A stretch of DNA of 64,000 nt from Nitrospirota bacterium (GTDB taxonomy: Bacteria > Nitrospirota > Nitrospiria > Nitrospirales > UBA8639): assembly GCA_027623995.1 (NCBI GenBank), contig JAQBUF010000007.1, forward strand, positions 1 to 64,000, given 5' to 3'. Below are positions 17,669 to 26,500 of the stretch, in pieces. The notes beneath the pieces were generated by a model. That model made no database searches. It was not told the DNA's origin and saw only the letters and a program-made list of their open reading frames with translations. The position numbers and the translations under genes were made by a program. The first letter of the stretch is position 1; each line of letters starts with the position of its first letter.

Positions 17669-18286
17669 ATGCGAATATCATCGTTTAGTGTAATTGTCAT
17701 CGGTATCGCCATCGGAATTTCTGGCATTACGGCCATTTTTGGTTTTGGCCTCTTTTCTATTGGGAAGCAAATCGAAAATCCCCAAACGGCAGAAATTGTT
17801 CGTGAAGTTATCCATGATGAACTTGATCGTACTAGTCTTTTAGACATAATCCTTGGCAACAACACTTCTCAAAAACCTTCTGAGCCATTTTTCGATAATG
17901 AAATAGTTATTCCGGCGATCCGATCAGGCAACCACCTTTTTGTGGAAGTAGAAATAAACGACGACCAAACTGTGACACTACTCGTGGATACCGGAGCAAC
18001 TGACGTGATGTTAAAAGCTGCCGCAGCTTATGAACTAGGCCTCACAGAGTCAGACGCAATTGAAGCCACCTACAATACAGCCAATGGTCCTACTCAACAA
18101 TTCATGACCATACTGGAGTCAGTTCGAATTGGGGAAGCCGAACAGAGTAAAGTACGAGCTTCTTTTGGTAGGGGAATGACAGAGGGATTCGAAGATGGAC
18201 TTTTAGGAATGAGTTTCTTAAAACACTATCATGTCGACATTGATTTAAGACGCGAAGAACTCCACCTTCGTCCCCGCGAAAAGTAA
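17669..18286 (+). CDS. Membrane-anchored retropepsin-like aspartic protease
   Basis: A 205-residue protein with one N-terminal transmembrane segment (about 5-28) and a C-terminal clan AA aspartic protease domain. The catalytic motif LLVDTGATDVML is near residue 106, and the family's closing segment reads DGLLGMSFLKHYHVDID. Single-domain retropepsins of this type are thought to act as homodimers in the periplasm. The first ATG is used; no clear ribosome-binding site precedes it. Confidence 0.85.
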   Translation: MRISSFSVIVIGIAIGISGITAIFGFGLFSIGKQIENPQTAEIVREVIHDELDRTSLLDIILGNNTSQKPSEPFFDNEIVIPAIRSGNHLFVEVEINDDQTVTLLVDTGATDVMLKAAAAYELGLTESDAIEATYNTANGPTQQFMTILESVRIGEAEQSKVRASFGRGMTEGFEDGLLGMSFLKHYHVDIDLRREELHLRPREK

Positions 18287-18493
18287 TCGCTTAAATACCT
18301 TTCCTTAAAACCTTCTCACCCAAACACACTTGTGCCATGTCTCGAGATTTGAAGTTTGTTTTGTCTCACGCCCCCTCAAAATGAATACAAAGGGTCCATG
18401 CCCAACTCGGCCCCTGCTTAGACAGAAACTTTTTCATTGGGGTGCCTTCATAATTTCAGAAATTTTTCTGGTTCACCCCACAGGATCACCACC

Positions 18494-18845
18494 CATGAGT
18501 TCGACTGAAACCCAAGAAACCTTTCGTCTTTCACCTCAGCCCTCTGCCGACAAACTCCAGGCGGAAATTTCTGTACCGACAAGTTTCATTCCCGTGTCGG
18601 ATATCGTTCCCCTCATATGTTCCCTGAGCGAACAAGCCCTCACTTGTTGAAGAAGAAGAAAAGAATCGATTGGCCGGGGCTCCGATTTCCTGTCAAGAAG
18701 GATGTGGCGCCTGCTCCCGACTCCTTGTACCCGTGTCACCACCCGAGGCTTTTGTGCTTAAAAAAATGGTCGCCCAACTTCCAAAGCCTCGACAAGAACA
18801 GATTTCCATTAGTGAGATTAAACCTAAGGCTCGTTTCTTAAAATA
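18494..18845 (+). pseudogene. YkgJ-type cysteine-cluster protein remnant
   Basis: The ATG at 18494 opens a frame (MSSTETQETFRLSPQPSADK) that ends at TGA in the Leu-Val-Glu-Glu region near 18648, but the following sequence in the next frame reads LVEEEEKNRLAGAPISCQEG, CGACSRLLVPVSPPEAFVLK and KMVAQLPKPRQEQIS, ending at TAA (18843-18845). This matches the start of YkgJ-family proteins, whose CxxGCGACC cluster binds zinc or iron. A one-base shift splits the gene, one cysteine of the CC pair is replaced by Ser, and the C-terminal half with the remaining cysteines is missing. I regard it as a pseudogene. Confidence 0.75.
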
Positions 18846-18851
18846 AACTAA

Positions 18852-19099
18852 AAAGATTTCCAGATCTCAGACGTTTCTTCTGACAAACATCAGCTCCACG
18901 TTTGGCATGAGTTTCTGTGGGATCTCACCCTGCCGACTGCTCACTTCCCCTTATGGGGAAGTGAGCAATCAACGTTGCTTCCCAACCTACAAACCCTCGC
19001 CATTCGCGACCTTTCCACGCTCCTTGACAAGCTGACGAGCCATTGTGATAGAAATGAGAGTTTGTTAATGGTCCTTACTGAAAACGAGGCTGACTGCAC
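18852..19099 (+). other. Coding-like remnant without a start codon
   Basis: Between the YkgJ remnant and the next gene, one plus-strand frame stays open and gives protein-like sequence (HEFLWDLTLPTAHFPLWGSE, then LLPNLQTLAIRDLSTLLDKL) but has no usable start until near its end and then runs into the next gene. I do not recognise the family. It is probably the 3' part of a deleted gene. Confidence 0.4.
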
Positions 19100-19543
19100 A
19101 TGCGATTTTTCATTTATGCTGATAATCTCAATCCCACCCAATTAAAAAAGCGCGCCCCAGAGCACAAATTTTTGTTTAACGCCTACCTTCCTGATCACAC
19201 CATTGGGTTCCCTCGTTTTTCCTCTCAATGGCGATGTGGGTTGGCGAGCGCTCTACCTTCCCCTGGAGAACGCGTCTGGGGAGTGGTATTTGAGCTCACC
19301 GACGAAGATGTGAAAATCATGGATCAATTTGACGGAGAAGTTCCCCCAGAGGCCTACCGGCACTTAGAAGCCAATGTCTTCACAGAGGAAGACAAACAGG
19401 AATTAGTCACCATGCATGTGGCTCATACCATTGGGAAATTCAAAGCCAAAGACCATTATTTGGATTTCGTCGCCAAAGGGGTCGCCCATTGGAAATTGCC
19501 AGAAGAGTGTAAAGAGATGTGGGACCTTTTCCGCCCTCGCTAA
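19100..19543 (+). CDS. Gamma-glutamylcyclotransferase-like protein
   Basis: A 147-residue protein of the AIG2/GGCT-like fold. It begins with the typical strand (MRFFIYADNLNPTQLKKRAP, normally YGSNLN), continues with WGVVFELTDEDVKIMDQFDG and a conserved YRHLEANVF strand. GGCT enzymes release 5-oxoproline from gamma-glutamyl compounds using a glutamate; the candidate here is in DGEVPPEAYRH. The glycine/serine part of the YGSNL substrate loop is altered to YADNL, so activity is uncertain. A weak GAGG precedes the ATG. Confidence 0.7.
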   Translation: MRFFIYADNLNPTQLKKRAPEHKFLFNAYLPDHTIGFPRFSSQWRCGLASALPSPGERVWGVVFELTDEDVKIMDQFDGEVPPEAYRHLEANVFTEEDKQELVTMHVAHTIGKFKAKDHYLDFVAKGVAHWKLPEECKEMWDLFRPR

Positions 19544-19666
19544 ATCATACATCTTGCTTAATCGTATTGAACACATCCTTCTGGCATTACGACGCCAGCC
19601 TCATCATTACTCGAGCCACCGCGTCACACAACAACAACCATTCAATCACCCTCGAAAGGAGTGATG

Positions 19667-19993
19667 ATGCCAAAACCCAAGTATCATATTCTGGTATGCA
19701 CAAATACACGCCCGCCTGGACATCCTAAGCCTTCTTGTGGATCAGCAGGATCTCAAAACCTTTTAATGGCCCTGAACATGGGACTCATGGAACGTGGCTT
19801 TCAACCTGGTGAAGTCATTGTCTCAGGAACCTCTTGCTTAGGTCCCTGTGAACAAGGGCCAACGGTTATCGTATATCCAGATGGCACGTGGTACTCACAA
19901 GTCAAAGATGAACATGTGGCATTGATTCTCGACGAACACATCAAAAAGGGAACGCCTGTGACTCAATTAAACCCTGATACGGTATGGGGCTAA
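19667..19993 (+). CDS. Thioredoxin-like [2Fe-2S] ferredoxin
   Basis: A 108-residue protein of the thioredoxin-fold 2Fe-2S ferredoxin family (as in NuoE and Aquifex ferredoxin). Four cysteines follow the family layout: HILVCTNTRPPGHPKPSCG, then GTSCLGPCEQGPTVIVYPDG. The ATG at 19667 is five bases after AAAGGAG and is preferred over GTG 19661 and ATG 19664. It likely carries electrons in the cytoplasm; the partner is not evident. MoaB is encoded 29 bp downstream on the same strand, so the two may be co-transcribed. Confidence 0.88.
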   Translation: MPKPKYHILVCTNTRPPGHPKPSCGSAGSQNLLMALNMGLMERGFQPGEVIVSGTSCLGPCEQGPTVIVYPDGTWYSQVKDEHVALILDEHIKKGTPVTQLNPDTVWG

Positions 19994-20022
19994 CATTCCA
20001 AATCTGATCGTCACACCTCATC

Positions 20023-20580
20023 ATGGCTAGTCAACACGACTCCCAATCGCACATGCCTGAACATCGACATGGGTCCACGGCTCCCTCAGAGCACAGAGCC
20101 CGTGGGCCTTTGTCCATAGGCTGTGGAATCATTACCTGTAGCGATACCAGAACTCCAGAAACAGACAAGAGCGGACAACTCATACGAGAGTTCCTGACAA
20201 AGGAGGGGCATCGTATTGAGGCCTACCACGTCGTCAAGGATGAACCTCTGGACGTGCAAAAACTGGTTCAGGAACTCGGAAGGAACGAGGCACTTGGAGC
20301 CATCATTATCAATGGTGGAACGGGTATTTCCCAACGCGACTCAACCTTTGAAGCTGTTGACGGGTTATTGGAAAAACGGCTGGTAGGATTTGGGGAGATT
20401 TTCAGGTATCTCTCGTACAAGGATATTGGATCACCCGCGATGCTGAGTCGCGCCACCGCTGGGCTTTATCAAGGAAAAGTGATTTTTTCAATTCCCGGAT
20501 CTAGCGGAGCTGTTCGATTAGCCATGGAAGCCTTAATCATTCCAGAACTACCCCACATTGTTGGGGAAATGCAGAAATAA
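20023..20580 (+). CDS. moaB: MoaB/MogA-type molybdopterin adenylyltransferase
   Basis: A 185-residue molybdenum cofactor biosynthesis protein that adenylylates molybdopterin. Motifs present are GIITCSDTRTPETDKSG (near 37), IIINGGTGISQRD (near 96) with the family's substrate-binding loop, FGEIFRYLSYKDIGSPAMLS and SRATAGLYQGKVIFSIPGS. An N-terminal extension of about 28 residues rich in His, Ser and Gln is unusual. Molybdenum cofactor would serve molybdoenzymes encoded elsewhere, such as nitrite oxidoreductase if this is a nitrite oxidiser. Confidence 0.9.
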   Translation: MASQHDSQSHMPEHRHGSTAPSEHRARGPLSIGCGIITCSDTRTPETDKSGQLIREFLTKEGHRIEAYHVVKDEPLDVQKLVQELGRNEALGAIIINGGTGISQRDSTFEAVDGLLEKRLVGFGEIFRYLSYKDIGSPAMLSRATAGLYQGKVIFSIPGSSGAVRLAMEALIIPELPHIVGEMQK

Positions 20581-20670
20581 CTCGCCTTCCACTCACGCTG
20601 GCTTCTACCAATAAAGATCCCTGCCGCAGAGTGCCGGGGAATAACGAGATTCAAAAATCATATCGTTGAG

Positions 20671-21726
20671 TTAGGCAGTTTGATTCATTTTCAATACAAT
20701 CTTTCCAAAAAAATTCCTAGCCAACATCAGTTCCTGCGCTGCCCGTGCCTCCTTTAGAGGGAATATTGAATCAACAATAGGCCGAAGCTTATCGGTCTCA
20801 ATGAGTCGAGTCGTTTCCAATAACTCATCACGAGTTCCCATGTACGACCCCATGATCGTCAGCTGCCGCGAATACAGATAGCGCGCATCAAATTGGCTGG
20901 CTCCACCAGTAGTCGCACCACAGGTCACCAGACGCCCACCACGCGAAAGTGATTTAAGACATTGGCCCCAGACTTCTTGACCAATATGTTCAATCACCAC
21001 ATCCACTCCCCGACCATGCGTAAAAGAAGCGACCCGGTCAGAAATGTCTTCGACCGAATGAATGATCACTTCATCGGCGCCTAGCAATTTGGCCTTTTCC
21101 ATCTTGCTACTATCCCCCACCGTACTGAACACTTGGGCGCCCAACAAATTGGCCATTTGAATCGCCATGCCTCCGACGCCGCTTCCGGCTCCCAACACTA
21201 ACACCGTTTCGCCTGGTTGAACATTCGCTAAGGTTTTCACCATATGCCAGGCCGTCACCGAAACCAAGGGAAAGGCTGCAGCCTGTTCAAAGGACAAGGT
21301 TTCTGGCAGCGGGAGAACATTGACCGCCGGCACATTCACAAATTCAGCATACCCTCCACTTCGTTGGGCACCAAGAATTTGATAATGCGCACAACGATTT
21401 TCCCTGCCGATAATACAATCATCACAATTCCCACAACTGATGCCTGGCATCACAAACACGGACTGGCCTAGACTCAGGTGCCCTGAATACCCGCTGCCAA
21501 AGGAAGCAATCACACCACTAATATCGCTGCCAGAAATATGTGGGAGCGAAATCGTGTAGTTGGGAATTCCCTGTCGAATCCAAATGTCGAGGTGGTTGAG
21601 CGCACAGGCTTTTACCCGAACAAGAATCTCGTCAGGGCCAACTTGAGGCAGGGGCACATCTTCGTATGTGAGTTTTTCCGGACCGCCATGCTCATAAAAA
21701 GTCACGGCCTTCATGGTCGAACCCAT
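20671..21726 (-). CDS. Zinc-binding MDR-family alcohol dehydrogenase/quinone oxidoreductase
   Basis: A 351-residue medium-chain dehydrogenase. The N-terminal domain begins MKAVTFYEHGGPEKLTYEDV and contains the structural-zinc loop CGNCDDCIIGRENRC (about 97-111); the nucleotide-binding Rossmann motif is VLGAGSGVGGMAIQMA (near 172). At the catalytic zinc position the family Cys is replaced by Asn (CALNHLDIW), as in quinone oxidoreductase-like members. Substrate unknown. It starts 12 bp after the stop of the PhzF-like gene and has AGGAGGA before the ATG, so the two form an operon. Confidence 0.85.
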   Translation of the reverse strand: MGSTMKAVTFYEHGGPEKLTYEDVPLPQVGPDEILVRVKACALNHLDIWIRQGIPNYTISLPHISGSDISGVIASFGSGYSGHLSLGQSVFVMPGISCGNCDDCIIGRENRCAHYQILGAQRSGGYAEFVNVPAVNVLPLPETLSFEQAAAFPLVSVTAWHMVKTLANVQPGETVLVLGAGSGVGGMAIQMANLLGAQVFSTVGDSSKMEKAKLLGADEVIIHSVEDISDRVASFTHGRGVDVVIEHIGQEVWGQCLKSLSRGGRLVTCGATTGGASQFDARYLYSRQLTIMGSYMGTRDELLETTRLIETDKLRPIVDSIFPLKEARAAQELMLARNFFGKIVLKMNQTA

Positions 21727-21738
21727 AATCTCCTCCTA

Positions 21739-22671
21739 TTAAAAGAGAAGTTTTCCTTCAGCCACCAACACGGACTGGCCACCGACTTTAATTTTTTGAA
21801 TCATGTCATCGTCCGAGAAGACTTGGATAAGAATCTTGGAAGGTCGATCGATTTCATATCCTTGTTCAGCGTAGATTTCGGTCGTCGGTCCGACATCAAC
21901 CAGACCATTCTGAACTAAGTATGCTCCAAGAGCCCCACTCGCACTTCCAGTGGCAGGGTCTTCAATAATACCAATGGGCGCGGCAAACATCCGAGTATGG
22001 ACGTTGGCCCAATCTTCCACCGTCATTTGGGTGAATACCATGATGCCGCTCACTCCAAGACGGTCACAGACGGTCTTAGTTCCCGTGAGATCCACTTGAA
22101 TCGACTTCACAGCGGTCAGCGTCCGAACAGGCACTATCGCCACTGGTAATCCAGTGGAGATGAGTTCAATAGGGAGTCGCGTATCGGTAATATTGGTTTT
22201 ATTCAACCCCAGCGCTTGACTAACTTCATACAAATCTTGAATGCCATCTACCGTTCCTAAAAATTGTGGCGCAGGTTGAGACATGATCACCTGCTCGACT
22301 CTGCCTTTGCTCACCATTAATTCCACAGGGAACAACCCAATGTTGCATTCAAACAAAAAGCGGGTCACTGGTTCCTGCAAGGGAAATTTTTCCAATAAAC
22401 TTAGCACATAAAATGTCCCAATGACCGGATGCCCGGCAAAGGGAATTTCTTGGGTCGGTGTAAAAATACGAAGTTTCGCAACAGCAGCAGGATCTGTTGG
22501 GGGAACGACAAAGACGGTTTCCGAAAGATTCATCTCCCGGGCAATTTGCTGAAATTCCCGATCCGTTAAATCTTCGGCGTCAGGGATAACGGCGACAGGA
22601 TTTCCGCCAAAGGGATGATCCGCAAACACGTCCGCCTTATAAAATTGCAAGCGTCTGGTTGGAGTCGTCAT
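21739..22671 (-). CDS. PhzF-family isomerase
   Basis: A 310-residue member of the PhzF (diaminopimelate epimerase-like) fold. Family landmarks are [20 protein letters not shown] at the N-terminus, [11 protein letters not shown] with the catalytic Glu near residue 48, and [15 protein letters not shown]; the second half has [16 protein letters not shown]. PhzF enzymes catalyse isomerisations by Glu-mediated proton transfer; most members outside phenazine clusters have unknown substrates, and no phenazine genes are seen here. It is co-transcribed with the downstream dehydrogenase. Confidence 0.88.
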   Translation of the reverse strand: MTTPTRRLQFYKADVFADHPFGGNPVAVIPDAEDLTDREFQQIAREMNLSETVFVVPPTDPAAVAKLRIFTPTQEIPFAGHPVIGTFYVLSLLEKFPLQEPVTRFLFECNIGLFPVELMVSKGRVEQVIMSQPAPQFLGTVDGIQDLYEVSQALGLNKTNITDTRLPIELISTGLPVAIVPVRTLTAVKSIQVDLTGTKTVCDRLGVSGIMVFTQMTVEDWANVHTRMFAAPIGIIEDPATGSASGALGAYLVQNGLVDVGPTTEIYAEQGYEIDRPSKILIQVFSDDDMIQKIKVGGQSVLVAEGKLLF

Positions 22672-22780
22672 TGATTTTGCAAGTGAAATGAATTCAGAGA
22701 TTGGAAATTTCAGCCCAAGAAGGGCCCTTATCCATAGACATCTTTAATTCACTGCGAAAACAGGCGGGTAGTAAAACACG

Positions 22781-24019
22781 TTATGCCGTTAAAGGCAAGG
22801 CTTCATAACTAGAGGCTTGTGGATTCCGCACGTAATCTTCCACGAAGTTTTGTAGGGATCCGTTTCGGTAGAGTCGGGTGTTGGCAAATTTGGTATCGAT
22901 TTTGTGAAGCACCTTCACCTTGACTCCGGTTTTTTGGGTAAACTCATCCAAGGTCACGCCCATAATATCCATAAACGATCCACGCCCAGACTCCATCACG
23001 CTTTTGGGAATGTGAATGCGTTTTTCGTCGGTCAAACATTGTCGGATATCATCGAAAGTGAGAAGGACTGTACAGTCAGAATCTCCACCAAGCATGGTAT
23101 TGGGAACGTGGAGATATCGCGCTCGCTTCTTTCGATACATGTTCAAAATTTTATACACACTTCCCGCCATGACGACCGTATCTTTTTTCTCTAACTCCAA
23201 CGCATCAAACGCACTGACGATTCGTTTGCGATTGAGAAAGGCCGTCACATAGGCTTCGGTATGAATGGTCGTCAAATTGGGAAGCCCCGCATCAAAAATC
23301 CGTTCAGCCTCAACAGGAAGATATTTTCTCCCTTGTCGCATGAGATCGGCCGTGTCCTCTTTTAATCCACGGACAGGGGTCAGGCATCCCATCCATAACA
23401 CACATTCCTGATTGATCTTCGAAATCGTCTCCGCATCCTTCGACATGGTATCTTGATCGAACGCATAAAAATTAGCCGAGGATACCGCTGGGCCATCTAA
23501 CACTTTCATGAGATGCCGGACCGAAGGCGCATGTGGCATCAATTTCTCTCGGTACTGACTCAGGGTAATGACGGACAATTCAAAGTTAATCCGACCTGGG
23601 TATTGCGCCACAAGTTGATGGATTTTTGGAACATGGACAAAACCAACGGTAAAAAATTGAATGCTTTTATCGGTGTATTTCAAAAAATCCTCAACCCACT
23701 CCATACCCTTGGGATGCAGAAATAAATCCGTCCATTCCATATATTCATTGCCACCCAAACACCAAAACTGCATGGGCTTGGTTGGTTTGGCATTGATGTA
23801 ATTGAGGATAAACTCCCAATCATCTTGCGTAGTTTTTGGGGGATCTTGAGTCTCCCGGTAGGAATGGTCCAACTCATAACAGAAATCGCATTCGACCGGA
23901 CATTTCTTCCCTAGGCTTAGCGGAATTTTTCCCGCGTCCATCTCACGCTTCAGGACTTCTCGATACCCTTTGCCCTGAAGCACAAGAGTTGGTTCTAGAA
24001 CTGGAAGTTCGCGTCCCAT
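22781..24019 (-). CDS. Radical SAM protein with DUF512-like C-terminal domain
   Basis: A 412-residue radical S-adenosylmethionine protein. The cluster-binding motif is KKCPVECDFCYE near residue 40 (CxxxCxxC). The middle part is a plausible partial TIM barrel. The C-terminal third (KDTVVMAGSVYKILNMY, HVPNTMLGGDSDCTVLLTFD, ESGRGSFMDIMGVTLDEF) resembles the DUF512 domain found after a radical SAM domain in NifB/MoaA-related oxidoreductases. The substrate is unknown. Two B12-binding radical SAM genes lie 0.5 kb upstream on the same strand, separated by a small divergent gene. Confidence 0.75.
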   Translation of the reverse strand: MGRELPVLEPTLVLQGKGYREVLKREMDAGKIPLSLGKKCPVECDFCYELDHSYRETQDPPKTTQDDWEFILNYINAKPTKPMQFWCLGGNEYMEWTDLFLHPKGMEWVEDFLKYTDKSIQFFTVGFVHVPKIHQLVAQYPGRINFELSVITLSQYREKLMPHAPSVRHLMKVLDGPAVSSANFYAFDQDTMSKDAETISKINQECVLWMGCLTPVRGLKEDTADLMRQGRKYLPVEAERIFDAGLPNLTTIHTEAYVTAFLNRKRIVSAFDALELEKKDTVVMAGSVYKILNMYRKKRARYLHVPNTMLGGDSDCTVLLTFDDIRQCLTDEKRIHIPKSVMESGRGSFMDIMGVTLDEFTQKTGVKVKVLHKIDTKFANTRLYRNGSLQNFVEDYVRNPQASSYEALPLTA

Positions 24020-24140
24020 ATCACGGTATTCCTATCTATGATAAAAAAACTAATTTACTCTCAATTACAAAACCGACTCGTTGACACTCCCAAGAACGGT
24101 TTGCCAGACTGGGAAACATTACCCACAAAGGCCGACTTCG

Positions 24141-24440
24141 ATGAATTCAACACCAACATCTCCTGAAAGCGAAAATACTGAAGGTCCGACTCAGGAACCC
24201 ATCGCACAAGCATTGACGTTATTTGACCTCACGCCACCCTTCTCTTCTACAACTCTCTATCAGCGCTATCAAGACATGCTCTTAACCTGGCATCCTCATC
24301 GATATGCCAACATGACCAATAACCCATCCAAGTATATGAAAATGTACAAAAAAGGGGAGGCCATGACGAAGGAAGTCCGGGCTGCGTATCAAGTATTGAA
24401 AGAATGGTCAGAGAATAGTATTCCTCATCCCACAGACTGA
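24141..24440 (+). CDS. J-domain-like protein lacking HPD
   Basis: A 99-residue protein. After a Ser/Pro-rich N-terminus, residues about 25-90 resemble a DnaJ J domain: LTLFDLTPPFSSTTLYQRYQ, DMLLTWHPHRYANM and VRAAYQVLKEW. The HPD signature needed to stimulate DnaK ATPase is HPH here, so it may be a degenerate J domain used only for binding. Start at the ATG 24141; the ribosome-binding site is weak. It is transcribed divergently from the 22.8-kb radical SAM gene and converges on the B12 radical SAM gene, inside a radical-SAM neighbourhood. Confidence 0.6.
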   Translation: MNSTPTSPESENTEGPTQEPIAQALTLFDLTPPFSSTTLYQRYQDMLLTWHPHRYANMTNNPSKYMKMYKKGEAMTKEVRAAYQVLKEWSENSIPHPTD

Positions 24441-24527
24441 TGTAGTATTACTCAGATCCCTGGACACCACCCCATTCAAATCATCCAACAGCCGATATAC
24501 TTGAGAGGAAATCTGTAGCCAGTCCCG

Positions 24528-26495
24528 CTATCGGGCTGAGTGACTCACCACCCTGGACATCCCTGGTTCCCCATCTTTTCCACCTTCAGGATCCGCTTTG
24601 GCCACAGGCCAAGTAATCAAACCAGCGACCGTATCTGACTTGGCTTGGGAAGGGCTATGCTGAGTGGCATAAATCTGAGGAAGTTTACTCGTGCCAAATT
24701 TTGAGATGTAGAGAAAGATTTGCTCTCGGGCATTTATACGCACCGCCCAAGGTTCAAAGTCATTCTGATAAAAATCTTCGCACATCTGCATGGCATCCAA
24801 ACAGCTCACCCCACCTGGCTCATTGAGCGTGTAATAATAATCAAGCGGCATATCGTATTCATCTTGCTTATGGATCGTAATGCCAAACTTATCCGGATTT
24901 CTGACCATGGGGGTATGCCGATAGGCCACAAAGTAAAACAGCTCCACGGAATGAATACTCGACTTATTCTTGAGCAAGAACTGCCGAGTATCTTCAGCTT
25001 CTTCTTTGGTTTCACCAGGGAATCCGTAAAATGCCATGACATGATTCCAGATGCCGACATTAGCAGCTTCTCTCAAATTATTCTCAATAACACTTTTTTT
25101 GGCATGTTTATCCATGAGTTCGAGTACACGCTCATTTGCGGACTCCATGCCATAATAAAGAGTCTTGCACCCAGACTTCGCTGCCAATTTCCAGATTTCA
25201 GGATCTTGGAGGGTTTCCTCAAAACGAATCAACGTCGTCCACTTAATATCGACTTTTTCGTCAATCAGTAATTGCGAAACCTTTTTAAAGAGGGCTGGCG
25301 GATAGGATTCATCGGCAAAGAGGAAATGGTCAGCATGATATTTTTTCTGTAACGCAGCGACCTCGCGTACGACATCGCTGGCGGGCTTCCCACGGTATTG
25401 ATCAAAGTACCCTTGGCCATGGTCACAAAACGTACATTTTCCCCAGTAGCATCCCCGAGTCGCGAGGTAGGGCAAAATTCGCGTGGGCACAAAATAGGAA
25501 TCGAGCGGAAACCCTTCAAAGTCAGGCAAAGGAAGACTGGTGGTTTTTTCGGTATAAATTTCAGGATTGATCCTGACATGCCCCTGCTCTCTATACATAA
25601 GGTTCGGAACGGCAGGCCACTCACGATCACCGACTAAGGCTTCCAGAAGCCACAGGAGTGCATGCTCACCTTCATACATGATCGCCGTATCAAACACCTT
25701 CGTGAAAAAAGGTTCCTGCTTGGCCAGGTCTTCTTGTAGCCGGGTAATGACATTTCCGCCTACCGTCACATGAATATCGGGGTAAGCCTCCTTGATCATT
25801 TTTCCAAAGGTCAGCCCCGCGATGAGCTGCATTTGTGTGCCAATCGAAATACCTACGACCTCTGGGCGTTCTTTGGCAATTGATGGCAGCACTAACTGCT
25901 GACACACATCCCGATAGACATTGACCTGAGGATCGTCTAAGCACTCTAACACTTCACTGGAGACACCAGGACGATAGCCTAAATTACTTTCCATGGGATA
26001 GTAGACAAGCGACGCGGGATAATACGCCGCCGAGATATATCGCATGACATCACGAAACACGTTCAATGCCCATTCGAGTTTATTCGCATTATAAAAATCT
26101 TCACTTCGATTGATGCGCTTGGCTTCCTCGGCATTCGTCGCTAAATCCATCACATCAAACGACAAAGCTTCTTCTAGGCAGGACTTTTGGCTCACTTCCT
26201 TTTCTGACAATCCTCCTTGAGCCTCTTTCGCCTTGAGGCCTCGGAGTTGCTGCGCCATGCGAGCATTCACCCAGATCAAAAACAGGTCACTAAAGAACAG
26301 CTCATACATTTCGATATTGATGTCTCGCTGAATCACCTCATGGCCATTTTCACGAAGCACCGCCGTCAGACTGGGCAACGCAAGATAAGGCGCCGTCGGC
26401 ACCCATTCCGGAGGGAAGAGCAGCATGGTCTTTAATTTCCGACCACTCTTTGGCTTCTCGCCTTTGGTATCAATTTGTATGATGGAAGAGGACAT
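24528..26495 (-). CDS. B12-binding-domain radical SAM protein, paralogue 1
   Basis: A 655-residue class B-type radical SAM protein. The N-terminal third (to about 300) has a cobalamin-binding Rossmann-like layout (LLFPPEWVPTAPYLALPSL near 28, ERPEVVGISIGTQMQL near 210, HVTVGGNVITRL near 240). The radical SAM domain carries RGCYWGKCTFCDHG near residue 350 and SGCKTLYYGMESANERVLEL further on. Family members perform difficult methylations or ring contractions, including lipid methylation; no substrate can be assigned. It starts 5 bp after the stop of a close paralogue, so the two are co-transcribed and probably arose by tandem duplication. Confidence 0.85.
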   Translation of the reverse strand: MSSSIIQIDTKGEKPKSGRKLKTMLLFPPEWVPTAPYLALPSLTAVLRENGHEVIQRDINIEMYELFFSDLFLIWVNARMAQQLRGLKAKEAQGGLSEKEVSQKSCLEEALSFDVMDLATNAEEAKRINRSEDFYNANKLEWALNVFRDVMRYISAAYYPASLVYYPMESNLGYRPGVSSEVLECLDDPQVNVYRDVCQQLVLPSIAKERPEVVGISIGTQMQLIAGLTFGKMIKEAYPDIHVTVGGNVITRLQEDLAKQEPFFTKVFDTAIMYEGEHALLWLLEALVGDREWPAVPNLMYREQGHVRINPEIYTEKTTSLPLPDFEGFPLDSYFVPTRILPYLATRGCYWGKCTFCDHGQGYFDQYRGKPASDVVREVAALQKKYHADHFLFADESYPPALFKKVSQLLIDEKVDIKWTTLIRFEETLQDPEIWKLAAKSGCKTLYYGMESANERVLELMDKHAKKSVIENNLREAANVGIWNHVMAFYGFPGETKEEAEDTRQFLLKNKSSIHSVELFYFVAYRHTPMVRNPDKFGITIHKQDEYDMPLDYYYTLNEPGGVSCLDAMQMCEDFYQNDFEPWAVRINAREQIFLYISKFGTSKLPQIYATQHSPSQAKSDTVAGLITWPVAKADPEGGKDGEPGMSRVVSHSAR

Positions 26496-26500
26496 GATGT

